Shown piece by piece: positions 1 to 9,100 of a stretch of 20,262 nt of DNA (position 1 is the stretch's first letter; every line of letters begins with the position of its first letter). This stretch comes from a bacterium (lineage in GTDB: Bacteria; JAMCPX01): the NCBI GenBank assembly GCA_021787655.1, contig JAJYLM010000022.1, forward strand, positions 1 to 20,262, given 5' to 3'. A model generated the notes under the pieces. The model did not search any database, was not told where the DNA came from, and saw only the letters and a list, made by a program, of their open reading frames with translations. A program made the position numbers and the translations under genes.

Positions 1-245
1 CGTACCTTGTAGGTAAAGCCCGTTCCTTTTCTGCCCAGGACGCCCCTGACCTCGTACCGGCCCTTGATGATGTCGCCGATCTGATATTCTTTCTGTTTCA
101 CCTGGGTAACCGAGGGATCTTTCTTTTCGGATGCAGTCTGTCCTTTATTGTTCTGTTTGCCGGATTTCGGGATCAGAGCCTGGCCGCAGTTCGGACATAC
201 CTCTGTGCCTGCAGGAACTTCTTTAAGGCATTTAAAGCATCTCAC
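1..245 (-). CDS. Zinc-ribbon protein with protein-kinase-like domain (N-terminus only, partial)
   Basis: The reading frame enters from the left edge and its 5' end is at 245, so only the first 81 codons are visible. The start is GTG, preceded on the minus strand by a good Shine-Dalgarno AAAGGAGAG (about 252-260). Residues 3-20 form a zinc ribbon (C3-x2-C6 and C17-x2-C20, the second as CPNCG). A low-complexity K/Q/N-rich linker spans about 27-53. Residues 62-81 (GRYEVRGVLGRKGTGFTYKV) look like the start and glycine loop of a Ser/Thr protein kinase, where LGxGGxGxVYKA is usual; here the second glycine position is lysine (K73). Fusion of a zinc ribbon to a Hanks-type kinase is a known bacterial architecture. 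The catalytic part lies outside the window, so activity cannot be judged and a pseudokinase is possible. Confidence 0.6.
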   Translation of the reverse strand, partial: MRCFKCLKEVPAGTEVCPNCGQALIPKSGKQNNKGQTASEKKDPSVTQVKQKEYQIGDIIKGRYEVRGVLGRKGTGFTYKV

Positions 246-360
246 TCGTGACTCTCCTTTGTGAACTGAATTAAATTTTATTCTATAGCACAATGACAGA
301 GATAAGCAAGAAACAGAGACGGCAGTCACCAAAAAAAATGAAATGAAAAAGCGTAAAGAT

Positions 361-404
361 AAATTCAAAAGTAAAGATTAAAAAATTCAAAACTAAAGAT
401 TAAA
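361..404. repeat. AT-rich 22-bp tandem repeat, two copies
   Basis: Positions 361-382 and 383-404 are two adjacent 22-bp units that differ only at one base (g at 371, c at 393). Each contains AAATTCAAAA and TAAAGATTAAA. The rest of the 246-481 spacer is AT-rich and shows no gene. The same words recur at 2805-2951 (opposite orientation) and 14529-14556, so this belongs to a dispersed short-repeat family. Confidence 0.8.
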
Positions 405-423
405 ATAAATTAATGTTATTTTA

Positions 424-452
424 TTGATATATTAATGATCTCTGTATATACT
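424..452 (+). promoter_or_regulatory. Candidate sigma-70 promoter for the efflux operon
   Basis: TTGATA at 424-429 and TATACT at 447-452 are separated by 17 bp, each matching its consensus hexamer at five of six positions. Transcription would start near 459, leaving a leader of about 23 nt before the ATG at 482. The surrounding DNA is AT-rich, so a chance match is possible, but the spacing and position fit. Confidence 0.55.
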
Positions 453-481
453 GTTTTTATAAGTATTTCGTTCGGAATTCT

Positions 482-1786
482 ATGATGAATCTCTGCAGAA
501 AATATCTGATGATTGTTGTTGCAGCGGCAGCAGTTCAGGGCATTGTTGTATTCGGCGTGCCCGGGGCAGCGTCTGCCGGAACACCGCTGACCATGGACCG
601 GTGCATCGAGAGTGCACTGCGGGAATACCCTGCTTCCGGCTACGCGAAGGCGAGCGCAGGTGCTGCCCGCAATGAATACCGGCAGTTCCGCTCTTCTCTG
701 CTGCCGTCGATCAGTGTAACGGCGAGCTACGGCAGGGACTACGGATACGATCCGGCGGTGACCAACGGCGGTATTGCATCGCTGCAGGCAGTGGCGCAGG
801 TTGATCTGTTCAACCCGTCGCGGTGGCTTTCTGCACGGCAGCTGAGCATGTCGTATGAATCCGCTCAGTATCAGCAGGAGGCGTTGGAAAACGAACTCGC
901 CTTCACCGTCAAGAATGCCTACGTCGATGCAGTAACCTACGGGCAGCAGGTCAGGATCCTGCAGGAGAACATCGGCAGCCTTGAGCAGTACCTGTCACTG
1001 ACGCGGCGCCTCCTTTCATCAGGACTGGTTACCGAGAACGATGTACTCAGGACGAGCATCGAGCTTGACAATACCAGGGCACAGCTCAAGTCTGTCAAGA
1101 TCAAACGGCTCTCGCAGCTCAACACCCTTGCATCGCTGACCGGCATACCGGTGACCGGGGGGACCGATCTGGAACTCGAGTCCCTGCCGGTGAGCACATC
1201 GGCAGTCAGCCCGGACAGTGATGCGGTCTTCAGCCGCAATCCTGCGTTGCGCGCCCTGCGGGAGGAGGAACGGTCGCAGCGGTATGACGTGAGCGCCCAG
1301 AAAGCGAAGCACCTGCCGACGCTGAGCCTGGAGGCAGATGCCGGCTGGCTGGCACAGCCGCAGCCCATGGCGTACGGACAGTACCGCGGTTATTCGTACC
1401 TCGCCATGCTGAACCTGCCTATCTTCGAGTGGGGCGCTGTCTCCTACGGTGTCGATGCGGCACAGATGCGGATGCAGAAGGTGCACTATAAAGAACAACT
1501 GCTCCTCAATGAGCTGAAGCTTTCGTACCGCAACGCTGCGAAGAACCTCGAGAGTGCAGTGGAGCGGATCAACCTGTACCAACACGATATTTCGCTGTCC
1601 AAACAAAACTTCGATTATTCCGAGGCGCGGTACACCGGCGGCGGCAGGATCAGCAGTTACGAAGTCCTGCTCGACCGGCAGCTGATGACAACGACCCAGA
1701 TGGATATGGCGAACGCGCGGGCTGATTTCTACAAAGCGTTCTACGAACTACAATTTTTGAGAGGTGAGATCTATGGAAAGCAATAG
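482..1786 (+). CDS. TolC-family outer membrane efflux channel
   Basis: A 434-residue outer membrane efflux protein, the usual length for the family. It should form the trimeric exit duct through the outer membrane for the RND pump encoded downstream. A Sec signal peptide covers residues 1-32, with a hydrophobic core at about 9-28 and a likely cut after ASA at 30-32. The mature part has the two-fold repeated pattern of the family: long amphipathic helices (around 125-220 and 330-420) alternating with strand segments. The start has no convincing Shine-Dalgarno and ATG codons occur at both 482 and 485, so either may be used. The 3' end overlaps the adaptor gene by 14 bp, pointing to translational coupling. 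Family assignment is firm; the exported substrate cannot be read from this protein. Confidence 0.9.
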   Translation: MMNLCRKYLMIVVAAAAVQGIVVFGVPGAASAGTPLTMDRCIESALREYPASGYAKASAGAARNEYRQFRSSLLPSISVTASYGRDYGYDPAVTNGGIASLQAVAQVDLFNPSRWLSARQLSMSYESAQYQQEALENELAFTVKNAYVDAVTYGQQVRILQENIGSLEQYLSLTRRLLSSGLVTENDVLRTSIELDNTRAQLKSVKIKRLSQLNTLASLTGIPVTGGTDLELESLPVSTSAVSPDSDAVFSRNPALRALREEERSQRYDVSAQKAKHLPTLSLEADAGWLAQPQPMAYGQYRGYSYLAMLNLPIFEWGAVSYGVDAAQMRMQKVHYKEQLLLNELKLSYRNAAKNLESAVERINLYQHDISLSKQNFDYSEARYTGGGRISSYEVLLDRQLMTTTQMDMANARADFYKAFYELQFLRGEIYGKQ

Positions 1787-2804
1787 TACGCAAAAGGAAT
1801 GGCCGGACCGTGTCGGACAGGTCGGACGCGTCAGACCTGTCCGGATAAGCGTTTCAGTGCTGATTACCTTGCTTGCCTCCTTTGTTCTCGGGTCTTGTTC
1901 TTCCGGCGAACAGGCGCAGGAACAGGCCCCGCAGATCGAGGTGCAGGCAGTCAGGGTGGTCCGGGGCAGCATCAACCACTACATCCAGGCAACGGGAAGG
2001 GTTGATGTCCTGAAGAAGGTTGAGATCAATGCACCGGTCGAGGGCGTGGTCACGCAGCTGCTGGTCAACGAAGGGGATTTTGTAAGGAAGGGCAGTGTTG
2101 TGGCAAAGCTCAGACCGCTCGAGGCTGAAGCTGCAATCCGGGGCAGTGCAGAACTGCCGCCCTCGATGAAGCGATCGTTTCTCAGGCTCGGCGTTTTGTC
2201 GCTGTCGTCACCCTTCAACGGGTACGTCAGCAGGCGGTACGTCAGCAGCAACGCGCTGGTCCAGGCGAACGCACCGCTCGTATCAGTGGAGGACCTGTCC
2301 AGCACATACCTGCACGTCGACCTGCCGTCCCTGTACCTCGAGCAGGTGAAGATCGGTGATGTCGTCCTGATCCATTTCCTGTCGTTCCCGGGCGAGGTGT
2401 TCCGGGGGACTCTCGCGACGATCAACCCGACCGTCTCCCAGGAAACGCAGTCAGTCGCCCTCAATGTCAGCTTTCCGAACAAGGCTCAGGACATCAAAGA
2501 CGGTATGTTCGCGGTCGTCGACATCGTGAGTTCTACCCACCGCAATACCCTGATTGTTCCGAAGAGTTCCATACTGTTTGACCCGGACACGGGCCGGGAG
2601 TACGTGATGGCTGTTGGCGACGATTCCATTGCACGGGACGTTACCGTCCGGACAGGGTACGAAGAGGATGACCGGGTCGAGATCCTGCAGGGACTCAGCC
2701 AGGGGCAACTGGTGGTAACCCAGGGGAATTACGCACTCGCAGGCGGGACCAGGGTGAAGGTGGTGACCGGTACCACCGGGAATGCAGGAACAGAAAAAGA
2801 TTAA
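1773..2804 (+). CDS. RND efflux periplasmic adaptor (membrane fusion lipoprotein) with very short hairpin
   Basis: A 343-residue HlyD/RND-type adaptor expected to bridge the inner-membrane RND pump and the TolC-like channel. The ATG at 1773 is chosen over the in-frame GTG at 1764 because AGAGGTGAG lies just upstream of it. Residues 25-41 are hydrophobic and end in LGSC, a lipobox, making C42 the likely lipidated residue. The biotinyl-lipoyl halves are at about 83-113 (APVEGVV, VNEGDFVRKG) and 143-178 (SSPFNGYV). Barrel and membrane-proximal domains follow (IPVTG-like segment IVPKSSILFDPDTG near 262-275). Between the lipoyl halves there are only about 30 residues, including PP at 129-130, where many adaptors carry a 60-100 residue coiled-coil hairpin. 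The region before the hydrophobic segment is long and partly encoded by an inverted repeat. Confidence 0.88.
   Translation: MESNSTQKEWPDRVGQVGRVRPVRISVSVLITLLASFVLGSCSSGEQAQEQAPQIEVQAVRVVRGSINHYIQATGRVDVLKKVEINAPVEGVVTQLLVNEGDFVRKGSVVAKLRPLEAEAAIRGSAELPPSMKRSFLRLGVLSLSSPFNGYVSRRYVSSNALVQANAPLVSVEDLSSTYLHVDLPSLYLEQVKIGDVVLIHFLSFPGEVFRGTLATINPTVSQETQSVALNVSFPNKAQDIKDGMFAVVDIVSSTHRNTLIVPKSSILFDPDTGREYVMAVGDDSIARDVTVRTGYEEDDRVEILQGLSQGQLVVTQGNYALAGGTRVKVVTGTTGNAGTEKD
1814..1843. repeat. Inverted repeat inside the adaptor coding sequence
   Basis: CGGACAGGTC (1814-1823) and GACCTGTCCG (1834-1843) are perfect 10-bp inverted arms around a 10-bp loop that itself contains the palindrome GACGCGTC. Just 5' of it the words GTCGGAC and CGGACCG add partial copies. 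It encodes residues 14-24 of the adaptor, in the stretch preceding the lipoprotein signal. The structure resembles a short REP-like palindrome that has become in-frame coding sequence. Confidence 0.75.
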
Positions 2805-2951
2805 AAAATAAATATTCAAAATTAAATTTTGTGAATTTTGATTTTTCAATCTTGAATCTTTAATGTTAATAGTGAATCCTGAATATGGAGTTTTTAATCT
2901 TACATGTTGAATATTGAATTTTTAATCTTGAATCTTAACTAATGGTTACTC
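2805..2951. repeat. AT-rich spacer with degenerate short repeats between adaptor and permease genes
   Basis: No gene is visible here. The spacer is built from variants of words such as TTGAATCTTTAAT, TTTTTAATCTT and TTGAATATTGAATT. The 14-mer at 2851-2864 is the exact reverse complement of the unit at 14529-14542, and a 12-of-14 match sits at 2927-2940. No terminator-like GC stem with T-run is present, so transcription can run from the adaptor gene into the permease gene. No clear Shine-Dalgarno precedes the ATG at 2952. Confidence 0.7.
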
Positions 2952-5900
2952 ATGGACATAGCAAAAATATTTGAGACACATAAAAAGGGTATCATATTCC
3001 TCTCCGTAGTGCTGGCTGTCATCGGCATTATCCTGCTCAGTACCATGCCGGTCGCCATCTTTCCGGAAATCACCTTTCCCCGGCTCGTGATCCTCGCAGA
3101 TAACGGCGACATGCCTATCGAGAAGATGATGATCGAGGTGACCAAGCCGATCGAAGAGGCGGTGTACTCGGTCCCGGGCGTGACGGACGTCCGTTCCGCT
3201 ACGAGCCGCGGCTCCATGCAGATCTTCGTCAATTTTGTCTGGGGGACGGACATGTTCAAGGCCCTGCAGCTGACGCAGAACGCCATCAGCCAGATACGAT
3301 CCCGCCTGCCGTCAACAGCTTCCGTGACCGTCAACTGGATGCGTCCCAGCCAGTTTCCGATCATCGGGTTGAGTCTGACCTCACAGACCCTCGACCAGGT
3401 GCAGATCAGGGACATCGGGTACTACACGCTCAGGCCGATCCTCGGGAGGCTCAAGGGGGTCTCCCAGGTCGTTGTGCAGGGAGGCAAGATCAAGGAGTAC
3501 CACGTCGTGGTCAACCCGCAGCGGCTTGTTGCATACCACCTCACGCTGAACGATGTGATCGACGGTTTGAAGAAGACCAACGTCATCTCCTCTGCCGGTT
3601 ACATCGGCAAGAACTACGAGCTGTACATGGTGCAGCCCACCGGGCTTTTCACCTCGACCACGCAGATGAAGGATACGCTCATCGCCAACAAGAAGGGCGT
3701 CCCGATCTACGTCCGGGACGTTGCGCATGTGGAAACATCGGTCAGGAAGCAATACATCAGGATAACCAGCGACGGCCACAATGCCGTGCTCCTCAACATC
3801 CTGCGCCAGCCCGGTGCAAACACCATAGCAATCGCACAGGAACTCAAGGCAAAGCTTGCGCAGCTCAGGTCCCAGCTGCCGCCCTCTCTCCACATTGCGA
3901 CATGGTACGACCAGTCGGGGCTGATCGAGGAATCGTATGGCAGCGTGCGTGACGCAATCCTGTTCGGCGTGTTTATCGCCATCGTCATCATGTTCCTGTT
4001 CCTCAGGAATGTACGGATCATGTTCATCACCGCCATAACCCTGCCGGTGACCCTGATCATCACCGTGGTGCTGATGAAGCTGTTCGGCCAGACGCTCAAC
4101 CTCATGACCCTCGGCGGGATGGCTGCGTCCATAGGGCTCATTATCGACGACTCGATCGTCGTGCTCGAAAATATCATCCGGCATTTCCATGCACATGGTT
4201 CGAGGAAACGGGCTGTCGAGAGCGGTGTCCGGGAGATTCTGCCCGCCATTATCGGTTCGAGCCTGAGCACCATTGTCGTGTTTTTCCCGCTCGCATTCCT
4301 TGGCGGCGTGGCAGGTGCATTCTTCAAGGCGCTCGCACTGACCATGGCATCGGCGCTGACCGTATCCATGGTCATCTCGATTACCCTCACCCCGGTCCTT
4401 GCCATGCTCTTTCTCAAGGACACCGAACAGGAGGAACACGAGGGCAGGGTGATGAAGGCACTGATGGGCCGGTACCAGGCCGCCATGCATGCAATTATCC
4501 GGAAACCCGTGTACGTGTTCCTCGCGATCGCGGTTTTGGCAGGCGGCGCCTGGATGATCGAGCGGCACATGAAGACCGGATTCATGCCGGAAATGGACGA
4601 GGGCGCATTCGTCATGGATTATTTCACCCCTCCGGGCACGACACTCGAGGAAACGAACCATATCCTGAAGAAGATAGAAAAAATCATCCTCAGCATCAAA
4701 GAGGTAAAATCCTTTTCCCGCAGGACCGGCACGCAACTCGGGTTTTTTATTACCGAGCAGAATACCGGTGATTTTCTTATCCGCCTGAAGAACCACCGCT
4801 CGAAGTCCATCGAGCAGGTCATCAGTGAACTGCGGGAAAAGGTCTACGCTGCAGAACCCGGCAAGGTGTACGTGGATTTCGGGCAGATCATGCAGGACCT
4901 CATCGGCGATATGACCGGTTCTCCCATGCCTATCGATATCAAGATCTTCTCGCCGGACACCGGCATCCTCGATTCCATTGCAAACAAAATAACCGCTGTC
5001 ATATCCCGGATAAAAGGCGTCGTCGATGTGTTCAACGGGATTACCATCAGCGGGCCCGCGATCAATGTCCGCGTCGACCCGCTCAAGGCCGGGCTTGTCG
5101 GCGTTACGCCGCAGTACGTGTCCGATTACGTGACGACTGCGCTGTGGGGCACGGTTGCCACGGACGTGCGCGAGGGGGAAAAGGTCATCAACATCCGGGT
5201 CATGATGCCGTCATCGGATACCGATACCGTCAAGAAGCTCGAATCCATGCAGATCGTGACACCGGGCGGGCTTGTCGTTCCGCTCAAATCCATTGCCGCA
5301 GTCGAGATTGCCGGCGGCCAGGCCGAGATTGACCGTGAAAACCTCAGGCAGATGCTTGCTGTCACCGGCAGGATAAGCGGGAGGGACCTCGGGAGCGTGA
5401 TGCGGGATGTCAAGGCAGAGCTCGCGAAAAAGCTCACGCTGCCTCCCGGTACGAGTATCAGCTACGGAGGTGTGTACAAAAACCAGCAGGAATCGTTCAA
5501 AGGCCTGCTCATGGTTTTGCTCATGGCCGTGGCCCTCGTGTTTACCGTGATGATCCTCGAATTCGAATCGATCGCCGTTCCGCTCATGATTTACAGTGTT
5601 ATCATCCCGTCATTCTTCGGCGTGCTGGGACTGTTGTACATTACGGGGACGCCGCTCAATATATCTTCCCTGATGGGAACGATCATGATCGTGGGCATCG
5701 TGGCCGAGAACGGCATCTTTGTGGTGCACTATATCCAGGACGCAGTGAAGAGCGGACTGCCGGTCAAAGAGGCTGTCATCAAGGCAGGCAGCCTGCGGAT
5801 ACGGCCTATCCTGATGACAGCGCTTGCAGCAATACTTGCGCTGATGCCGCTTGCGCTGGGGCTGGGCACCGGAGCGCAGATGCACAAGCCGCTTGCCATC

Positions 5901-5996
5901 GCAATTATCGGCGGATTTTCATTGTCTGTGTTCCTGCTCATCTTTGTCCTGCCGGTGGTGTATTCCGTGTTTGCGGGGAGAGAGAAGAAAGTATGA
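2952..5996 (+). CDS. RND-family efflux permease, first of two
   Basis: A 1014-residue inner-membrane proton-driven efflux subunit of the AcrB/CusA superfamily. TM1 is at about 14-33, followed by the first porter domain. A block of helices begins near 334, TM7 lies around 520-536, then come the second porter domain and the last helices from about 853 to 1010. TM4 carries GLIIDDSIVVLEN with the Asp pair D399-D400, as in AcrB-type drug pumps. The matching TM10 segment reads IVAENGIFVVHY with glutamate (E919) where AcrB-type pumps have lysine; glutamate there is typical of heavy-metal pumps such as CusA. The subfamily is therefore mixed and the substrate unclear. It shares one channel and one adaptor with a second permease downstream. 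No Shine-Dalgarno is evident. Confidence 0.93.
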   Translation: MDIAKIFETHKKGIIFLSVVLAVIGIILLSTMPVAIFPEITFPRLVILADNGDMPIEKMMIEVTKPIEEAVYSVPGVTDVRSATSRGSMQIFVNFVWGTDMFKALQLTQNAISQIRSRLPSTASVTVNWMRPSQFPIIGLSLTSQTLDQVQIRDIGYYTLRPILGRLKGVSQVVVQGGKIKEYHVVVNPQRLVAYHLTLNDVIDGLKKTNVISSAGYIGKNYELYMVQPTGLFTSTTQMKDTLIANKKGVPIYVRDVAHVETSVRKQYIRITSDGHNAVLLNILRQPGANTIAIAQELKAKLAQLRSQLPPSLHIATWYDQSGLIEESYGSVRDAILFGVFIAIVIMFLFLRNVRIMFITAITLPVTLIITVVLMKLFGQTLNLMTLGGMAASIGLIIDDSIVVLENIIRHFHAHGSRKRAVESGVREILPAIIGSSLSTIVVFFPLAFLGGVAGAFFKALALTMASALTVSMVISITLTPVLAMLFLKDTEQEEHEGRVMKALMGRYQAAMHAIIRKPVYVFLAIAVLAGGAWMIERHMKTGFMPEMDEGAFVMDYFTPPGTTLEETNHILKKIEKIILSIKEVKSFSRRTGTQLGFFITEQNTGDFLIRLKNHRSKSIEQVISELREKVYAAEPGKVYVDFGQIMQDLIGDMTGSPMPIDIKIFSPDTGILDSIANKITAVISRIKGVVDVFNGITISGPAINVRVDPLKAGLVGVTPQYVSDYVTTALWGTVATDVREGEKVINIRVMMPSSDTDTVKKLESMQIVTPGGLVVPLKSIAAVEIAGGQAEIDRENLRQMLAVTGRISGRDLGSVMRDVKAELAKKLTLPPGTSISYGGVYKNQQESFKGLLMVLLMAVALVFTVMILEFESIAVPLMIYSVIIPSFFGVLGLLYITGTPLNISSLMGTIMIVGIVAENGIFVVHYIQDAVKSGLPVKEAVIKAGSLRIRPILMTALAAILALMPLALGLGTGAQMHKPLAIAIIGGFSLSVFLLIFVLPVVYSVFAGREKKV

Positions 5997-6037
5997 TTGG
6001 ATTGGTACTGGGGGATTTTTCTGCGTTACCTTAGTCT

Positions 6038-6121
6038 CCCCCTTAAGATAAGGGGGACGGAAGGGAGTTATGAAGATGAAACAAACCGTAACTCCCTTAA
6101 TCCCTCTTATGTAAGAGGGAT
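6038..6121. repeat. Cluster of three consecutive hairpins between the two permease genes
   Basis: The 158-bp gap between the permeases holds three perfect inverted repeats in a row. Hairpin 1 is CCCCCTTA-AGA-TAAGGGGG (6038-6056). Hairpin 2 has arms AAGGGAGTTA (6061-6070) and TAACTCCCTT (6089-6098) around an 18-nt loop. Hairpin 3 is ATCCCTCTTA-TG-TAAGAGGGAT (6100-6121). None is followed by a T-run, so it is not a standard intrinsic terminator. The composition resembles mobile palindromic elements; as RNA it could act as a processing or stability element that sets the ratio of the two permeases. Confidence 0.75.
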
Positions 6122-6154
6122 AACGCTGAAGTACGCGAATGGGGAATAGAGGGT

Positions 6155-9100
6155 ATGTTCAAAAAGATTATACATTTTTCGCTGACGCACAGGCTTCTGG
6201 TCCTGCTCTCCGTGGCGCTGCTCACCACCGGCGGCATTGTCGCCTACGGGAGGCTGGACAGGACACTGCTGCCGGACCTGAACTCCCCGATATTCAAAAT
6301 ATTCGTCCCTGATCCCGGTCTGCCGTCCGGGTATGTCGAGCGGGAGATCACCTTTCCGTTGGAACAGGCGGCACGGGGACTGCCCGGTGTCGAGAAGGTG
6401 TGGTCGAAATCGAAGATCGGGTTGTCCGTCATCGTCGTCCGGTTTGCATGGGGGACCAGTTATTTCCAGGCACTCGAGCTGCTGTCGCAGCGCGTTGCAT
6501 CCATCGTCCCCGAACTCCCGCCTGAGATAAAGCCGCCCGTCATTTCGAATGCAGCGGACCGGATGGGTGAGATCGTCCAGTACTACCTCACGGGCACAGT
6601 CAATCCCAAGGAGCTGAGGGCCATTGCGGAATACGATGTCAAGTATCAGCTCGAAATGATCCCGGGCATCTACGACATTTCGAATATCGGCGGCGATGTC
6701 GCGCAGTATCAGGTCCTGGTCAATATGAACCGGCTGAAATCGTACGATCTGCCCATCGATGATGTGGTGCGTGCCGTGCGGGACAACAACGTCATCTTTA
6801 ACGGCGGTTATATGATCAAGGGGCCGGTCGCATATTCCGTACGGGGCAACGGGCTCATAAAAAACTTCAGCGGGCTCTCGCGTATCGTCGTTGCAACACT
6901 CGCGCACACCCCGGTGTACCTCGGCGACCTTGCGACGTTCCACGTGGGCCATCAGATACGGGTCGGCAATGCCATGGTCGACGGAAAGACCGCTGTCCTT
7001 GGAACAGTGGTCAAGCAGTACGGATTGAACGCCATGCCGATTATCAGGGCCATCCGTGACAAGCTCGAAAGCATCAGGAAGTCGCTGCCTGCCGGTGTTG
7101 TCCTGCGTACCTACAACGACCAGTCCATGCTGATCAACGCGGCGATCACCAACCTCAGGGACGCGATCATCATAGGGACCATCGCCGTTATCATCATCAT
7201 CTTCCTGATTATGGCTGATCTTTCTACGACGCTGGTGATAGCGATCATCATCCCGACAGCCGTTATCATCACCTTCATACTGATGCGGCTGTTCAACGAG
7301 AGCCTGAACGTCATGAGCCTCGGAGGGCTTGTCGTGGGACTCGGCATCATGATCGATGCCGCGATCATTGACACGGAGAACATCTTCAGGCACCTGAAGA
7401 GCAAACCGGACGATCCTCTCCTCGCGACGCTCGAAGGCTCTCTCGAGGTGAGAAGGCCGGTGGTGTACTCGACCATTATCATCATCGCCGTGTTCCTGCC
7501 GTTGTACACACTGCCGGGTTTTACCGGATCGATCTTCAAGGATTTCAGCTTTACGGTCGTGACGTCCATCGTGATAGGGTTTATCCTCTCGCTGACCCTG
7601 ACCCCGGTGCTTGCCTATATGATCATGAGAAAAAGGGCTGCCCGGGCAACGAGCGACAGCCCTGTTGAACGAGCCGTCCTGAGCGCCTATCGGCCGGCTC
7701 TCGGGTTCTCGCTGCGGCATCCCTGGGCCATGATCGGTATCATGCTCGCCTCGCTGGCGCTGGTCGCGGGGTTGTCGGGCTTCGTGCGGACAGGTTTTTT
7801 GCCCCAGATCGACGAGGGGGCAATCCTGGTCAAGCTCCACATGCCTCCGGGTACATCGCTGGAGGAAACGACGAGGAGGGCCGACGAGGTCTCCCGGATA
7901 CTCAGGCATGCACCGGACGTCGAGACCGTGATTGCCCATATGGGCAGGCCTGCCGGTGCGCCCAAGGACGAGGGCATCAGGAAGTCCGGTATCTTTTTGA
8001 AACTCGTTCCCTGGTCGAAGCGGAAAGATTCGGTTGCTCAGATCGACGACTGGATCCGCACGCATGTCCCTTCCACCAGGGACGTCCAGATCATCCTGAC
8101 GACACCGAATACGGAGCGCATCCAGGAGGCGCTGTCGGGCATTACCGCCGGCGGATCGCTCACGATAAAGATATTCGGCAACGATCCGAAGGTACTGGAT
8201 AACAACGGTGCGCTGCTGTATACAATGCTCTCCAAAATTAAGGGCATAACTGACCTCTATGAAGAACAGACGGCACGTTCTCCCGGCATATCGATAAAGC
8301 TCGACAGGACGAAGCTCGGCATCTACGGCATCACGCCCCGGCAGGCTGGGAGCGATATCCAGACTGCTGTCGCAGGCAGCGTTGCAACGGTCATCAGGCA
8401 GGGTATACGGCATTACGATGTGTTCGTCCGGGCGCAGCGCAGGTTCAGGGACAGCTTACAAGGCATTTCCGGCCTGCTGATCGATGCGGCAAACGGGACA
8501 AAGATACCGCTCTCCTACGTCGCCGATGTCCGGTATCAGGCTGCTCCGTTTATCGTCAGGAGGGAAAATATGGAGGGGGTGCTCGAGCTTTCCTGCAACA
8601 TCGCAGGCAGGTCAACGAGCCGGGTGGTCAGCGATATTCACAAAGCGCTGCGGTCCCTCAACCTGCCCCCGGGATACTCCGTGGAACTCGGGGGAGAGTA
8701 CAGGACGCAGAGCCAGATGGTGAAGAGCATCATCGGGATCATGGTCGTCATCGCAGGGGTCATCTTTATCGTCCTGTATACCGCGTTCGATTCATTTGCT
8801 GTCGCGGGTCTGGTGCTTCTGTTCATTCCGTTTTCTCTCATCGGCGGCGTGCTTGCAATGATCATCACGCACACGAGCCTGAATATTTCATCCATCATCG
8901 GGTTCCTCGCCCACTTCGGCCTGTCGGTCCAGAAGGCGATCCTGCTCGTGGAGTATATTCTGTACAACAAGGCCTCGGGTATGGACGACTATGAGTCCGC
9001 ACGGCACGCCGGGCTGACGAGGATGAGGCCGGTGCTCATGACTGCTCTGAGTGCATCGGTCGCGGTCCTTCCTCTCGCGCTGGGTATCGGCACCGGTGCC

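Noticed and set aside
361..404. Possible CRISPR-like array
   Set aside because: Only two directly adjacent AT-rich units with no spacers and no cas genes; a simple tandem repeat.
3381..4796. Long minus-strand open frame opposite the first permease
   Set aside because: Same situation: Asp/His/Arg/Glu-rich product without domains, in the shadow of a clear RND gene.
6038..6056. Intrinsic terminator after the first permease
   Set aside because: The stem is strong but the sequence after it is ACGGAAGG with no T-run, and the second permease would lack a promoter.
6107..8413. Long open frame (768 codons) on the minus strand opposite the second permease
   Set aside because: It lies entirely antisense to a well-conserved RND gene, its product is a low-complexity mix rich in Arg, Asp and His, and it has no recognisable domain. 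GC-rich third positions of the real gene explain it.
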